DNA of 64,000 nucleotides from Moniliella sp. 'wahieum' (taxonomy: Eukaryota; Basidiomycota; Moniliellomycetes; Moniliellales; Moniliellaceae), in the NCBI GenBank assembly GCA_003971905.1, contig RSEE01000071.1, positions 186,001 to 250,000 on the forward strand, in the 5' to 3' direction. The notes under the pieces were generated by a model that saw only the letters and a program-made list of their open reading frames with translations, had not been told where the DNA came from and made no database searches. Positions 24,321 through 35,868 of the stretch are shown in pieces. The stretch's first letter is position 1; each line of letters opens with the position of its first letter. The translations under genes were made by a program, and so were the position numbers.

Positions 24321-25724
24321 TTAGTTTTGCGATACTTCCGCGGGCGCTGGCCCAGGCGCGTCGGGCTGCGGCCAGAAGGCAGGTATCGAGGGCAGGACCT
24401 TAACCACTGGGCCCTGGGGCAGGTCAAGGCGCACCTCGGGGGGTGGATCGGCGCCCTGCTCGGCAAAGCGCGGGTCGACGAGGTCGAGGCGCAGGAGCGC
24501 CAGCGCATAGGGTCCCACTCGGCTCCCGACCTTGCCAGCGGGTCGGACGCGGCGTGGGCGCGGTTCATCAGAAGCAGCGCGATGGGGAAGGACAGACGTG
24601 CCGACCGGGACGGAGGGTGCGCCCAGCCCCAGGGACGCCCAAGGCTCTGGCGTATCGTCCTGCACCTCCGCCTCGAGCAAGACCGGGACCACGCGCTTGC
24701 GCACAAGCCCACGGTGATGCGTGCGAGAAGTCAGTTCTTGGCCAATGTAGCAGCCTTTGCGGAAGTCCACTGGCAGAAGAGAGGGGATATGGAGGAGCAG
24801 TTAGCATGACAAGTGAACAATAGCGCAGGGAAGAAAAACGCGCATACCTCCATTCATGTAGTCCAAGTTGACTTCAAGCGGGATGGACGAGTCGGGTACC
24901 ATGTCATCCACTCCCTCGCCCACCCCTTGCCAGATCCGATGTAGCGTGTACAGTTCCTCTCCTCTCCCCGGGGCCGAGAAGCTGGAAGGTAGCTCGATCT
25001 TGGCCGTGTCGACGAGGAAACGAAATTGCATGCCATCGGAACGCGGGTCGCGCGCAGCCCAACGCGGCCTGCCCTCCTTCTGCGCCCTCCGGGGAAGGGG
25101 CGAGACCAACGGAAGCAGTGGCAAAGAGCTGGTACCACAGTGGCGGCGTATTTTCTTCGTCCCACTGCGGCACAGGGGCGGCGCCCTGGTCAGAGACGAA
25201 GTAGTCCTTTAACTGCGGGGGAAGCGGCGGTAGAAAGAAGACTTGGCCGACGCGGTAGGTAGGCAACTCTTGGAAGGTGCACTTGGAGCGCAACTTGAAC
25301 TTCTTGATAAGCGACAGCGCCTCGTCCGCCACGCGCCGATCCATGTCGATCAAGACGGAGGGTTCGGGCCCCACTTCGGGGAAGAGCAGCAGGTCAGCAA
25401 CCATGCGGCCCTGCGGCGTGAGGAGCCCGGCGTAGGTAGCGTCGACCTGGACCGGCGTTTGGTGTTCTTGGGCATGGGCAATTTGCTGGGCTAGCTCCTG
25501 GACCCGCATGACATCGTTCGTCACGAGGCCCTGCAGCAGCTTGAACGTGTCGCGTCCCTGGGCGCGGTAGACTGCTCGGTGTGGGACGGGGGCGACGACC
25601 CACTCGCCGGACGCGGGAGCGTCCTGCCGCACGCGTGCGGTGGCATGTAGCGCTCTTGCGCCAAGGGGCGGGGCGGCGCGCAGAAGGGGGCACGCACGTC
25701 GGATGGCGAGCGCGGGGCCCAGCA
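24321..25724 (-). CDS. IBA57: Iron-sulfur cluster assembly factor IBA57 (folate-binding, CAF17/GcvT type)
   Basis: A mitochondrial factor that works with ISA1/ISA2 to mature 4Fe-4S proteins. The N-terminus ([20 protein letters not shown], Arg-rich, no acids) looks like a matrix targeting signal. The body begins with [17 protein letters not shown] and [10 protein letters not shown], typical of the GcvT-like fold, and [16 protein letters not shown] follows. After a 78-nt intron (24770-24847, GTATGC to GCCAG) exon 2 starts with [20 protein letters not shown], the KGCYxGQE signature of the family. The C-terminus keeps [20 protein letters not shown]. One frame change lies near 25080-25130. Head-to-head with VFA1, with 186 bp between starts. 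Confidence 0.88.
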
Positions 25725-25910
25725 TGGTCGGATGGGAGCGGTGGTAGTGGTGGTGGTGGTGGACGCTGGGCGTGGCGCCAAGGCGACTGACGTCAACCTC
25801 GCCTTGGCCGTGCTCAGCGTCCGCGCGCTCAGCGCCAGCGGCCCAGCCAGCAACAACCAACCACCGCCTGACGGTAGGGTTAGCCCCCCTCCACCGCCAT
25901 CCATCCGCCC
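25725..25910. promoter_or_regulatory. Short bidirectional promoter region, IBA57/VFA1
   Basis: Only 186 bp separate the two divergent start codons, so both promoters must lie here or overlap the genes. The sequence includes a GTGGTAGTGGTGGTGGTGGTGG run near 25740-25762. This is inferred from geometry; no factor site was identified. Confidence 0.4.
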
Positions 25911-26576
25911 ATGTCCGCGCCGCCCATCCCGCCCAAGCCCAGCGCACTGCAGGGCGAGCCTCTGCCGGCGTCCGCGCCTCCCTCCGTCTCGCGCCTGCCG
26001 CCGCTGCCCCGGCGTCCGCCGCTGCGGCCAAGCCCATCAACAAGTACATCCGCCGCCTCGCCGGCACGCCCAAAGCCTGCTTTGTTTGCCACCGCCCCAG
26101 CCCTGTTGTGCTGGTCTCTGTCTCGCTGCCGAACGAAGACTTCTTCTACACGTGTGCCTCCCACCTTGCCGACCGGCACTTTGCCACCCGCATCGACGCG
26201 CCGGCCCCCCGCCTCCCAAGGTGAGCCAAGAGGAGATTGAGCGGATCAAGCAAGAGTACGAGGCCAAGCTAGCCAAGAAGAAGGAAACAGACGGAGATAA
26301 GGACAAGAAGGAGAAAGAATCTTCTTCCTGGCTTGGATCGGCTGTGGGCACGGTAGGCTCGTTGGCGAGTGCGGTGGCGTCGATTGCGGCGCCGTCGCCG
26401 GTGGAGACGCCAGCACCGGCGGCGCCCGCACCGGGGACACCAAGTGCCAGTGGCGCCCACGAACGCTATGTGCTGGACCGGGGGTACTTTGCGATGCGAA
26501 TCGAGCTGTGGAAGAAACGGGAGGCAGCCAAGCGGATGCCGCGCTGCACATGCCGTCGGCGCCGCGGGCCATGTGA
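25911..26576 (+). CDS. VFA1: VPS4-associated protein 1
   Basis: Fungal protein that binds the ESCRT ATPase Vps4 at endosomes. The N-terminus is Pro-rich. A zinc-binding segment reads CFVCHRPSPVVLVSVSLPNE, then DFFYTCASHLADRHF, which is the Vfa1 pattern (CxxC then C-x2-H). A charged coiled-coil follows (SQEEIERIKQEYEAKLAKKK), then a Lys/Glu stretch, an Ala/Pro-rich region and YVLDRGYFAMRIELWKKREA. In the last frame the protein ends DAALHMPSAPRAM, resembling the C-terminal Vps4-binding tail of the family. The frame changes at about 25985, 26205 and 26535; the stop at 26574 is chosen because it gives that tail, while staying in frame would run to 26661. Confidence 0.75.
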
Positions 26577-27185
26577 GCGAGCGGGCGAAATGGCACGCAT
26601 CTGTCTGTTTGGTATACCCCCCCACCCAGCCCCCCCACCCGCCGCACCGGCCGGGATGTAGCATAGGAGCACCTGCAGCACCACCACCACTACGCCCACC
26701 CCGCGTGCTACCCGTAGCGTCCTTGCCAGCACATGCACTGTGCATTCGTGCGCCCGCCGGGGGATGCGAGTGGCGGCGACGGCGCGGATGGAGGCGCCGG
26801 TGGCGCTGCGTCGTCGGCCGGGCGTCTATCCGCCGCATCGACGGCGCCCATGCGTGATGCAGTGATGCGCGGTGTCGGATGCGTGACGCTGCCCCCCCCC
26901 CACCCCCAGGAACACTTGCCAACACTGGCGCCGTGCCGGGAGCGCCGTCGCCCGGTGCGGGCTGACGTAAGCTGGTGCTGGAAGGACGCTGGCGTCGCCC
27001 TGGTCCGCCTCCCCGTCGGCCGCCATCGCCATCGCCACCGCCATCGTCATCGTCCTCCCCACTGCCATCGCATCCTGCCTTCGCCTTGCCCTTGCCATTG
27101 GCGTCGCCATCGCCACCAGCTGTGCCCCCGCCATCGGCCTTTCCCCCGCCTAGACCCCCGTCTCCACCACTACCACCACCTCCCC
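26577..27185. other. Intergenic region upstream of ARS2
   Basis: A GC-rich gap with several CGCCATCGCCACCGCC-like repeats near 27020-27130. A long open frame runs through it into ARS2, but it is low-complexity (His/Pro/Arg) and I do not treat it as coding. Promoter and 5' UTR are presumed here. Confidence 0.45.
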
Positions 27186-29916
27186 ATGTCGCGCGGGCGT
27201 CCCGACTGGCGCGGCGGCTACGCGTACCCGTCTGCCCCCTTCAGCGCCGGCTCCAAGCGCCCACGCTCCCCGCCCCGCCCCCGCCCCCATCCGCCCCACC
27301 CGGCCCACGCGGGTATGCATATGACTATGCTTACTACCCCCCCCCCCCCCCCCCCTCCGCCCCATCGTTCTGGCCGCAGCAGCTACCCGCGCGAGGGATG
27401 GTACGACTACGGCTACGACCTCGACCGCCGTCCGCCTCCCCTTCCCGCTCCCGTTGGTACGGTGACGAGTGGGACGCGTACTACGACCAGCAACGGCGCC
27501 GCGGCGCTGCCTGGGATGAGTACGACCGTCAACGCCACCGCGACTATTGGGACTACCTCCTGGTCCATTCCGCGTTCCGCCCCGCCCGGTCCACCGCCTT
27601 CTCTCCCCACCCGCCCGGGTAGGACAAGTGTTTCCTCTGCCCCTTCCCGCCCTCCTAGCCGTGGCAGTGCCACCTCCACCCACCCCTCCGCCCATCCACC
27701 GGCCCATCCCCCTCGTTCTGAAGCCGACCTGCGCGCGCGCCTTCTGCCCCCTACTCCTGCTTCTGCTGCTTCTGCTTCTGCCTCCGCTTCTGCTGCGGCT
27801 CCAGGGGCTACTACTTCTGTTTCTGCTCCTACATCTACTCCTGCTCCTGGTCTTGCCCTTGCTCCTACATCTGCACCTCAGCTCCCCGGTTCCTCGAACA
27901 CGAACCCGCCTGAACCGGCACTGGTGGCCGACCCATACGAGGACGACACCCTGATGACTTTCAAGGCGTTTGCTCATTGGTTCCGTGCGCGCCATGGTAC
28001 ACTCCGGGACGCTTCCTCTGGGGACGAAGTGTGGAATGAGTACCAGAACTACCGCGCCATTGTGCTCAAGCGTCAGTTATGGAAGTTTTTCCAAGCGCAT
28101 CGGGACCAAGCTTGGTTCCAAGAACGTTACTCTCTTTCTCCTGAACGTACGCTTCGGCGCAAGACGCACAAATTCCAAGGCCGACGCGGCCACAAGGCAC
28201 GGTGGCTAGCGGAGCTGCGCGACGGCAAGTTGGATGCCCTTACCTGGGACGTGCGTCCCATTGACGACGATGAGGACAAATCCGACCGCCGCCGTGTCTC
28301 AGGCCCGCAAGTTTTCCGTGCCACCACACGTCTGGGACAGCCGCGGGAGATCAGCGGGAACGAGAAAGTGGAAGCTACTATGCCGCAACTACTTTTGACC
28401 AACGTGACTGCTGATGCGGACCGTGCGGAGCTGGAGAAGCTCTTGGTTCGTACAGCTGGAGACCAATTCCTCTACCTTGCTATGGGTGAGCCGAGGGAGA
28501 CCAAGCGGTGGTCTCGCAACGGCTTTGCCGTCTTTGCACCCGGCACCGCGGTGGACCCGATCGCAATTCAGTTGTCCCAGCTTTCCCTGGGGGGCCGGCC
28601 GATCCAAGCTCGTCGTCCCGACCGAGACATTTCGGCGCGGGGTGCACGTGCGCACGATGCCTCCCAATGCCGGACCGCGCTTGCGGCACGACCTACACCA
28701 AGCTCAGAAACTGGTGACGATGCTCGAGGAAGAGGACCGGAGTGACATTTTCGTAGAGCCGGTTCTCTTGGCGGCGAAGCAAGCTCGTCGGAACGCCACC
28801 GGTGACGATTCGGAAGCAGGCCGTGCCGAGGACGAAACAGCTGTGACCGACGTGCTGGCTGAAGCGCAAGAGTGGCTTGGCACAAGCGTCAGCGACGCGA
28901 TTGCAGCACGGGTCCAGGACCAATTTGGTATTTCTTTGGACGAAGTTGTGAGCGCGTTTGAGCAGCCCGTCTCGCCGCCGTCGGTTCCGACCGTATCGGA
29001 GGACGCGACCGCGACTGCGGGCGAATGGACCGATCTCAGTTCGCGGCAAAAGACGCTGGAGCCAGCGTTGAAGCGGGCGCTGGACCTGCACATTGATGCA
29101 CTCCGTGAAATTTGGCACTTGGACTACTATTCGGGTCTGTACGTGACTTTGAGGAAGAGTTGGTACGGCGAGAACCGGTGGTGGCGCGACGATATCTCCC
29201 GGAGGAAGCCGCGTCTGCGGGCGTCGACTCGGCCAATCGAGCGTTCCAATTGTTTGATGGCAAGGTGGCGCAGTTGTTGCATCCGGAGGAGGTGGATCTG
29301 GCCGAGTTGGGCGGGAAGCCGTTGGAAAAGGAACTGGAGACGCACCTCGCGCCCTTTATCAAGGAAGTTGCTCCTGAACGACACCGCTGTATGGTCCCGC
29401 TCACAGACCCGTCCACGGGCGAGACGCGAGTGTGTGGCAAACCCTTTCGCGCGCCCGTCTTTGTGCAGAAGCACTTTGCCAACAAGCACCGCGCCTGGTA
29501 CGATGCCCAAACGGGTCCCGTGCTCGACCAGGCCCGCTTCTTCAACCAATATGTCCTCGACCCCAACCGACCCGTATCGATCAGCTCTTCAGTACCGATC
29601 AAGGTGGAGCCGGAGGAGGAAGAACCAGCCAGCAAGCGGCCGAAACGCGTGTGGGCCTCTGCTCGCCTGGGCGGCCGGGCGCTGCCTGCTGCCGAGCGGC
29701 CGCCGGAACGGCTTGGGGCGGGCTGGGGAGCCGCGGGCGGAGGAGCAGCGGGCTGGAGAGCCGCTGCCGAGCGAGGACCAGCGGCCTGGCGAGCAAGCGG
29801 GGGGAGAGCGGGGCGATGCACGTGGGCTGGGGCTCGACCCGCGCGCGGCGCGGGTGGGCCGAAGCTACCAGGACCTGGACGATGCGCCGCAAGGCGGAGT
29901 GGACCTGCTGTACTAG
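27186..29916 (+). CDS. ARS2/SERRATE zinc-finger RNA-processing protein
   Basis: Nuclear adaptor linking the cap-binding complex to RNA processing and decay. The chosen start begins MSRGRPDWRGGYAYPSAP. A Pro/Ser/Ala-rich N-terminus with a poly-C tract at about 27341-27356 precedes the SERRATE/Ars2 N-terminal domain (YEDDTLMTFKAFAHWFRARH, LKRQLWKFFQAHRDQAWFQE). Next is an RRM-like part (MPQLLLTNVTADADRAELEK), then REIWHLDYYSGLY and DFEEELVRREPVVARRYLPE. The C2H2 finger is CMVPLTDPSTGETRVCGKPF followed by VQKHFANKH. A frame shift near 29640 leads to a tail ending RSYQDLDDAPQGGVDLLY, typical of Ars2 C-termini. Other frame changes are near 28650 and 29145. The domain order matches the family fully. 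Confidence 0.85.
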
Positions 29917-30075
29917 TGTTCCTGGTGTGTTGCTTGGCGGCGCTGGGTCGAGGCGAGAAGCCAAGAGAAATGATGTGCTAGTTGAGTGTGCAAAGAGACG
30001 CTCGCCAATAGTCTGTACTTCTAAATACAACCCCACCGGAGGGAGGCGCCACTAGCAACCGCATAACCCTACCCG

Positions 30076-31874
30076 ATGCCTGCGGGGAATGACCAATCAG
30101 TCCCATCATCCATCACCGACGACCATCGATCAATATTCACCGCATCACTCGATCTCCCCGCCGTGAACGTGAAAACACATCCCGCCTCCGCCGCCCCGCC
30201 ACCACCCGCCCCCCTCCACCCCCCCCCCCATGGCGTCCATGGGCGTCACGATGCGTCCAATGCGCCCGACGCACTCGATGCTCTGCATGGCGGTGGCCCT
30301 CTTCGCTATGGCCATCACCGCCACCGTCCTCTCCTCCCTCCCTCGCCCGTTGCCGCCGAGGCCCCCGAGCCACGCGCCCGCGACCCCCGCCAGGGCCAGG
30401 CCTTTCGTCAGTCGCTCCTCGATGCCTGGTCTTTGACCCACACCGACGAGCGCATCGAGCATGCCGACCAGGAACTGGAGCGCTTCCTGTTTGGCGAAGA
30501 TTCGCCTGTCTCGGAACACCGCGTGTCCCCGCCCCCGCGTCCTCAGTCCAAACGCCACTCTCCCTCGCGCCCCCACGCTCCCTTCACCCACGGTGGTACC
30601 GCCCACGCTACCCCTGACGTTGACGTTGACGATGACAATCACAATTACAATTACAATGACAATTACAATGACAATCGCAATGACAATCCCAATGGTAACC
30701 GCGCTACCACAGGGGCCAACACGAAACGTCTCACCTCTCCCCAGCCGCGCTCGTCCGGTCGCCGCACAGCACTTTGGAAGACGGCCTGGGCAGCTGCCTC
30801 CTTTGGACTTGGCCTGGGCAAGTCGTCCCTCTCCTTCTGCCTACGCAGCACGGCCTTCGTTTGGTCCTCAGTAGCGGTGCCCACGACACTGGGGACCGTC
30901 AATCTGGTCCGCTCCATCACGTATACAAGCTGGACCATGATCCGATTCGTTGTGCTCGAGATCCTACGTCCGATTCGGGTGTTGGTTGCGGCACCAATCA
31001 TCTACCTGTTCCTTGGATTTTACTTGATATTTGTGCGTACGCCCTACCGTCTGCTGAGCGTCCTGGCGCGCGAAGGGTACCCCCCTACCTCTTCCTTGCT
31101 GCTGGCGGCATGGCTGGACTCGCACTTGGTCTAGCGGGTGCGATGACGTTGGTACTCGGGACCGCGGTGATCAACTCGCGTGAACCAGTTGCCTCTGGTG
31201 ACCCCGCCGTGCCGCTGCAGCTACCTCTGGATCTGCATCTGCAACTTTGTCTGCCTTGACCTCGACGTCCCTCCCGTCCGGGGCACACACCACTTCGCCT
31301 CCACTGCCGCATGCTGTGGTGGAAACCGCGCGGCTCGCTACGACCGACAAGCACTTACCTCATTCCCCGCTTCTCACCTCTTCTCGTCCGCTGGAGATCT
31401 CGGAATCCAGCATGGTAGACGAATCGGATTCGCTTCGTACGTCCGAGCCGGTTCCTTCCTCGGCTTCCTCCGCTTCGTCCGGTACCAACGGGGTGGAGGA
31501 ACTGATGCGTGTGCCCGCTCGGGACGGGACGGTGCACTTGCGCCGCGTGTCGTCGTTTCCTGCGCAAGCGCGTTCGAGTGGGTGGGACAATGTGGTGCGA
31601 CAAGCGGAGAAGGCGTTGCGAAGTCCTGCTTCGTACTCGCATGGACTGGGGACACACACACTCTGCCTCCTCCTCCTCTCCTCTTCCCGCGTTTCCGCTT
31701 TCGCAGAAACACCTTGCTCCGCCCTCAGGCAGCCGGGGCGCCTCAATGCCCGCTTCGCCCGAGCAGGGTACGATCCGTTTTCCTCCCCCTTCGCGTTCTG
31801 GGTCCCCTGCCCGTGCGCGGTTACGCGAATGGCGACTGGATACGGCGCGGGCCCATGCCCAGGTCCATTCTTGA
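30076..31874 (+). CDS. Multi-pass membrane protein of unknown family
   Basis: I do not recognise this gene with certainty. A disordered N-terminus contains LTHTDERIEHADQELERFLF and an Asn/Asp/Tyr tract encoded by a tandem hexanucleotide (about 30630-30690). A membrane part follows: GLGKSSLSFCLRSTAFVWSS, LVRSITYTSWTMIRFVVLEI, RPIRVLVAAPIIYLFLGFYL and, after a frame change near 31080, YLFLAAGGMAGLALGLAGAM. A Ser-rich cytosolic tail then ends in LREWRLDTARAHAQVHS at 31874. Frame changes also occur near 31230 and 31640-31700. The arrangement of closely spaced helices and a soluble tail recalls Ldb16, the seipin partner in lipid-droplet formation, but this is only an impression. The start could also be ATG 30230 in another frame. 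Confidence 0.5.
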
Positions 31875-33667
31875 GCTCGTTACTTTGATGTGTAAGGGCG
31901 GCGGAGAGGGGGACTGCGTTTGGCTGGACCCAACCTGACTGATGGTCGAGGTGGGTTGTATTGTTTTTGCTTTGCTTTTCGTTTGTTTCCCCGTACCGGT
32001 CTAAACCCCTCGCTCGATCTCGCTCATTTCCCTTTCTCCCGCAGCTCTGTGGCTGTGGTCGATACCAATTTTTTTATGAATCGTACGCGCCTGTTCTAGC
32101 CTGCTACGACGGCTCTCCTGAGGCCTATCACTCGGCTTTTGTACCCTTGCGCTTTTGGTCCCTGTATGGGCCTTGCCCACCTCCGTTTTTATGTTTTTGC
32201 GTGGCGTGTTTGGCCCTGCTTGGTACGCTTCGTGACGCATCGGTGATGTCGGACGAAACGTACTTTTTTCTTGATAGCGTCCTTGTCTAGACGACTAAGG
32301 ACACGTGCCAGCTCCAGTTCCAGCTCCAGCTCCAGATCCAGATTCACAATTCAATCCTTGATCGACGTTCGACGTGAATACAATGACGGATGGACGGATG
32401 CTGGTTCGCAGTTCTGTTAGGCACAGGCAGTGTCTCCTCCTTGGCTTAAATTGCTTGGGGACTTGAGTCATCAGGCCTTGAAGCCGATAGGGACGGAAAA
32501 GAATCATGGTGAACTTGCCAGGAAGGGGGAGGAGGACGAGGACTCGAGAGGATGGCATGCATGTGGGCGAGTATAGATGAGTACCATGGCATAGCGTAGC
32601 GTAGACTAGCGTAACGTAGCGTAGAATGCCGTATCGTAGCCCAAACCTGACTCGCACCTCACACGAACCCGACCTGTCCATCTCAACCGGTCGATCTATC
32701 TCCGATCTCCGTCCATGTCGACCTACGCTGGGGTGCAGGGGGACTAGGTCCTCAGTGCATTACATGTAGTCGTGCGTCTCACTTATAGTGTCGTCACTCC
32801 AACACCACTTTGCCTGCACGGTCCATCCCCCCCATCCCCCTCACTTCAAGCGCCACGAGTCGCGCCTCTCCGCCCCTGCGCCCTGCTGGCCTGCGCTGTA
32901 CCGCCCCAAGGACAGTATTGGCGCAGGAGCGAGAGGTATTCCGCCGTGATACCACCGTGGGCCCACGTACGCCGAACTCTGCAACTCCTCAACGTCCACC
33001 GTCGCACGTCCAACCTACCTCATGTCACACACAGGTGGGGATCAATTCAACGTTCAATGCGACCAAGGGACCGGATGTAGCTCGACGAATCTAAGCGGGT
33101 CTAGAGGCAAGATGCAAGATGCAAGATGCATCTGCATCTGCATCTGCATCGAAACGGATGGAAACTGATGGAAACTGATGGAAACGGATGGAAACAGCTC
33201 CGATCCGCTCTGATGCGATGCGCTTAGATCCGTCGAGGTCAGGGCCAGGGTCACTAGTCACTGGTCAGATGCCGAGCCAGAAAGGAAGGGAAGTAGGTAG
33301 GAACCTGGTAGGAGCTGGGACGTTGGGGGCATGAGAACGTTGGGCATGAGAATGGGGGTGTAGGACAAAGAGCAAAAGACATGGGACATGGGGCATGGAA
33401 CATCGGGCATCGGACATCGGGAAAGGGACAGGGGGCGTCAGGCATGTGGAGGATCAAAGTAGGCGCCCAAGGAACAAAACGACAGAGGTAAACAAGGAAA
33501 AAAGTATATGCCCACAAAACGAGTCACTAGTCACGCAGCCAAAGAGGGATGAAAGTCCCCTTCTCTCTCCCCTTCGACTGCACCAGGGAAGAAACAAGAG
33601 CTGCAAGCTGAGCCAAGCAAAGCCAAGCAAAGCAAAGCCAAACGAAAGAGCGCACTCGACGACGCAT
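31875..33667. other. Convergent intergenic region rich in short tandem repeats
   Basis: This 1.8-kb gap holds several unrelated microrepeats: CCAGCTCCAG units (32310-32340), GCGTAGCGTAG units (32585-32635), GCAAGATGCAAGATGC and CATCTGCATCTGCATC (33105-33150), GATGGAAACTGATGGAAACT (33155-33196), CATGGGACATGGGGCATGG (33378-33420), and AAGCCAAGCAAAGCC (33612-33645). Two exact GTCACTAGTCAC motifs lie at 33250 and 33523. No gene was recognised. Confidence 0.6.
33105..33196. repeat. Adjacent short tandem repeats (GCAAGAT, CATCTG, GATGGAAACT)
   Basis: Three different repeat units follow one another without a gap. They lie outside genes and are likely polymorphic between strains. Confidence 0.8.
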
Positions 33668-35648
33668 CTACGCAACGTGCTTGATGTCCGACCCTGTGAT
33701 GCCCAAGGGCGCAGCCAACGAGGCGACCGAGACCGATCGAACAGCGTTCCACAGTCCCGAAGCGACAGCTCCAACGGTAGCCACGGCATCTGCCACGCCA
33801 GCCGCAGCGCGGTGGGCAGAAGAGTTAACAGTGGTAGCCGTGGAGTACGCTACAGAGTACGCGGCGTAAGCAGGGCTCAGTACGGCGTGTACGACAGGTT
33901 CGACTTGGGTCTTGACTTGCCACCCTGCTTGCATGGATCGACTGACGAGCCATCCAAGCAACGCACGTTGGACCGGATACACCATTCCCACCAAAGGGAC
34001 TATACCTTCAATCGTCTCTTTCAACCCCCACATATCGTCGTGCCGCACCACCAAGCCCACATCGTTAAACTCGAGCCGGGTCATGATCCGGATCTCGATC
34101 TGGCACAACCGGCGCATCGCATGAGCCGGATGCGCAACTGAACGCAACATGCTCTGCAGGGGCGCACGACCAAACCCTTCTTTGGACCAGTGCGGACGGA
34201 TCGCATCAAGAGGCAACGTAGGGGGCTGAATTTGCTGCCGCTCGATTCAGACGGAGGCGATGCATCGTAGGAATGAGGCGGGACGGCGTTGGCGTTGGCG
34301 TTGGCATTGGAATTAGGGGCCGGGTTGGCGTTGGAATTGGGATTGGAGTTAGGATTGGAATTGGGATTGAGAATGGTGTTGGGGCTGGCAGGTGACATGG
34401 GCATTGTCCCACGTGGGTACCACCAGGGGGGTACGGTGCCCTCTGACCCAGCCCACGCGGGGACAGGCGGGGGGCGTATGACCCTGGTGCGGACCATCCT
34501 CGTCGTCCGTCTCGTCCAGAGAGCCAGGGTGGGCAGCCGAGCTGGCTACCGACCCGGGCTGGGGAAGGAGGATAACTCATCTTGGTGGCTGACCAGAGTG
34601 GGGAGTGGGGATAGGACCGTTGGCCCGGAGGTAGCGAGTAGGCCGAAGCGGACGCCGAGGCGGACGCCAAGGCACTCACGTACGAAGCAAACGGATGAGG
34701 AGTCACCTGGCCCGGTTGGAGGTAGCCAGTGACATATCCCATGCTGGACCGACGGGACGGAGGCTTGGTCTTGGATCGCGGTCCGGAGAGGCGAGGATCG
34801 GACGGACTGGTCGAGAGACCGGGCCCGGTACCTTCTTCCGCCTGGGGCGCAAACAGCGACGGAAGCAGGGTGATGGTCAAGGTGTGTTCGAGGATGCCAG
34901 CACGGGTACCGTCAAACTCAAAGTCTGATGTGACCACATCGTGCAGTTCTGAATGGACTTCAATGCCCGGCAAGGAAAAGGCCATGGAGAACTGGGCGGC
35001 AATCTGGCCCCAGCCATGCGCCGAGAGCAAGGGCGATTCAAAGATGGCCTGGGGATCGTAGTAGCGCGTGACGACGGCGGCGACTTGCTCGGGGGAGCGT
35101 TTGGGGTCACTAGCTGTTCCGTACAGGGTACGGTGCATGTCGACAATTGTATCCGTCAGTGTGGGGGAGGGGGGGCCAGGGGGGGCATGGGAGAAACGGA
35201 GATGCCGGCCAGGCCCTCGAGGGGCATGAGGCCGCTGGGGTAGGCCAAGCTCAAGCGGGACAGGGGGGCGGCGGGGCCGCCGAGGGACGGGGGAGTGGTC
35301 TGGGGGGCTCGTCGGCGGGGGGGAGGGAGGCGGGGGTGCGTGCCCCGTCGGAGGCGATGGTGGAGGGCTGGGGCCAAAGTAGCCGTCGGCAGAGGGGCCG
35401 GGGGGGCGGGGATGCGGAGAGGATGGTGGGGTGGACGGGCGAGGTGGCGCCGCTGAGGGGGCGCGGTGGGGGTAGTGGGGGTGGTGGGAGGGGGTGGGGG
35501 TGGGGGTGGGGCGAGCGGCGGGAGCCGTGGCTGTGGGTGGGCATTCTGGGCCGGGGGGATGGTGGTGGCGGTGGCGAGGACAGGGCTGGACCTGAGAGAG
35601 ATGCGCGGGCGGGAGCGTCTGAGGGTGTGAGTGAATGCTAGGCCCCAT
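33668..35648 (-). CDS. NTF2/SnoaL-like conserved fungal protein (SigF-like)
   Basis: A Pro/His/Ser-rich N-terminal segment is followed by a region like the SnoaL/NTF2 fold: TIVDMHRTLYGTASDPKRSP, TRYYDPQAIFESPLLSAHGW, then LEHTLTITLLPSLFAPQ. A low-complexity insert (Ser/Pro/Tyr, then an Asn-Pro-Asn-Ser repeat around 34300-34390) separates it from RIMTRLEFNDVGLVVRHDDM, GLKETIEGIVPLVGMVYPVQ and a C-terminal Ala/Ser-rich hydrophobic stretch, the closing part of SigF-like NTF2 proteins. The two halves are in different frames; changes lie near 34420 and 34210. Biochemical function is unknown for the family. The true start may be downstream of 35648, since the first ~150 codons are low complexity. 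Confidence 0.5.
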
Positions 35649-35868
35649 GGGGGTGGCTGTGTGAATCGGCAGGGCATCCGCACTGATTAGTCACGTGCGC
35701 TCCGGCTGCCGGCGCTTTCAGCTGCGGTTGGAGACAAACCCACGCGCCCTTCCGCCCGCCATTCCGCCCGGGCGCTGCTGGATACAGACCTCGGTTCTAG
35801 TACGCAGAAATGGAATGCCGAACATGGATTACGCCGGCCACTAGTCACTAGTTGGTGGTGCTCGACTG

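Noticed and set aside
26733..27185. Upstream extension of the ARS2 frame (His/Arg/Pro-rich)
   Set aside because: The extension is compositional repeat translation; the ATG at 27186 gives MSRGRPDW, a natural start for this family.
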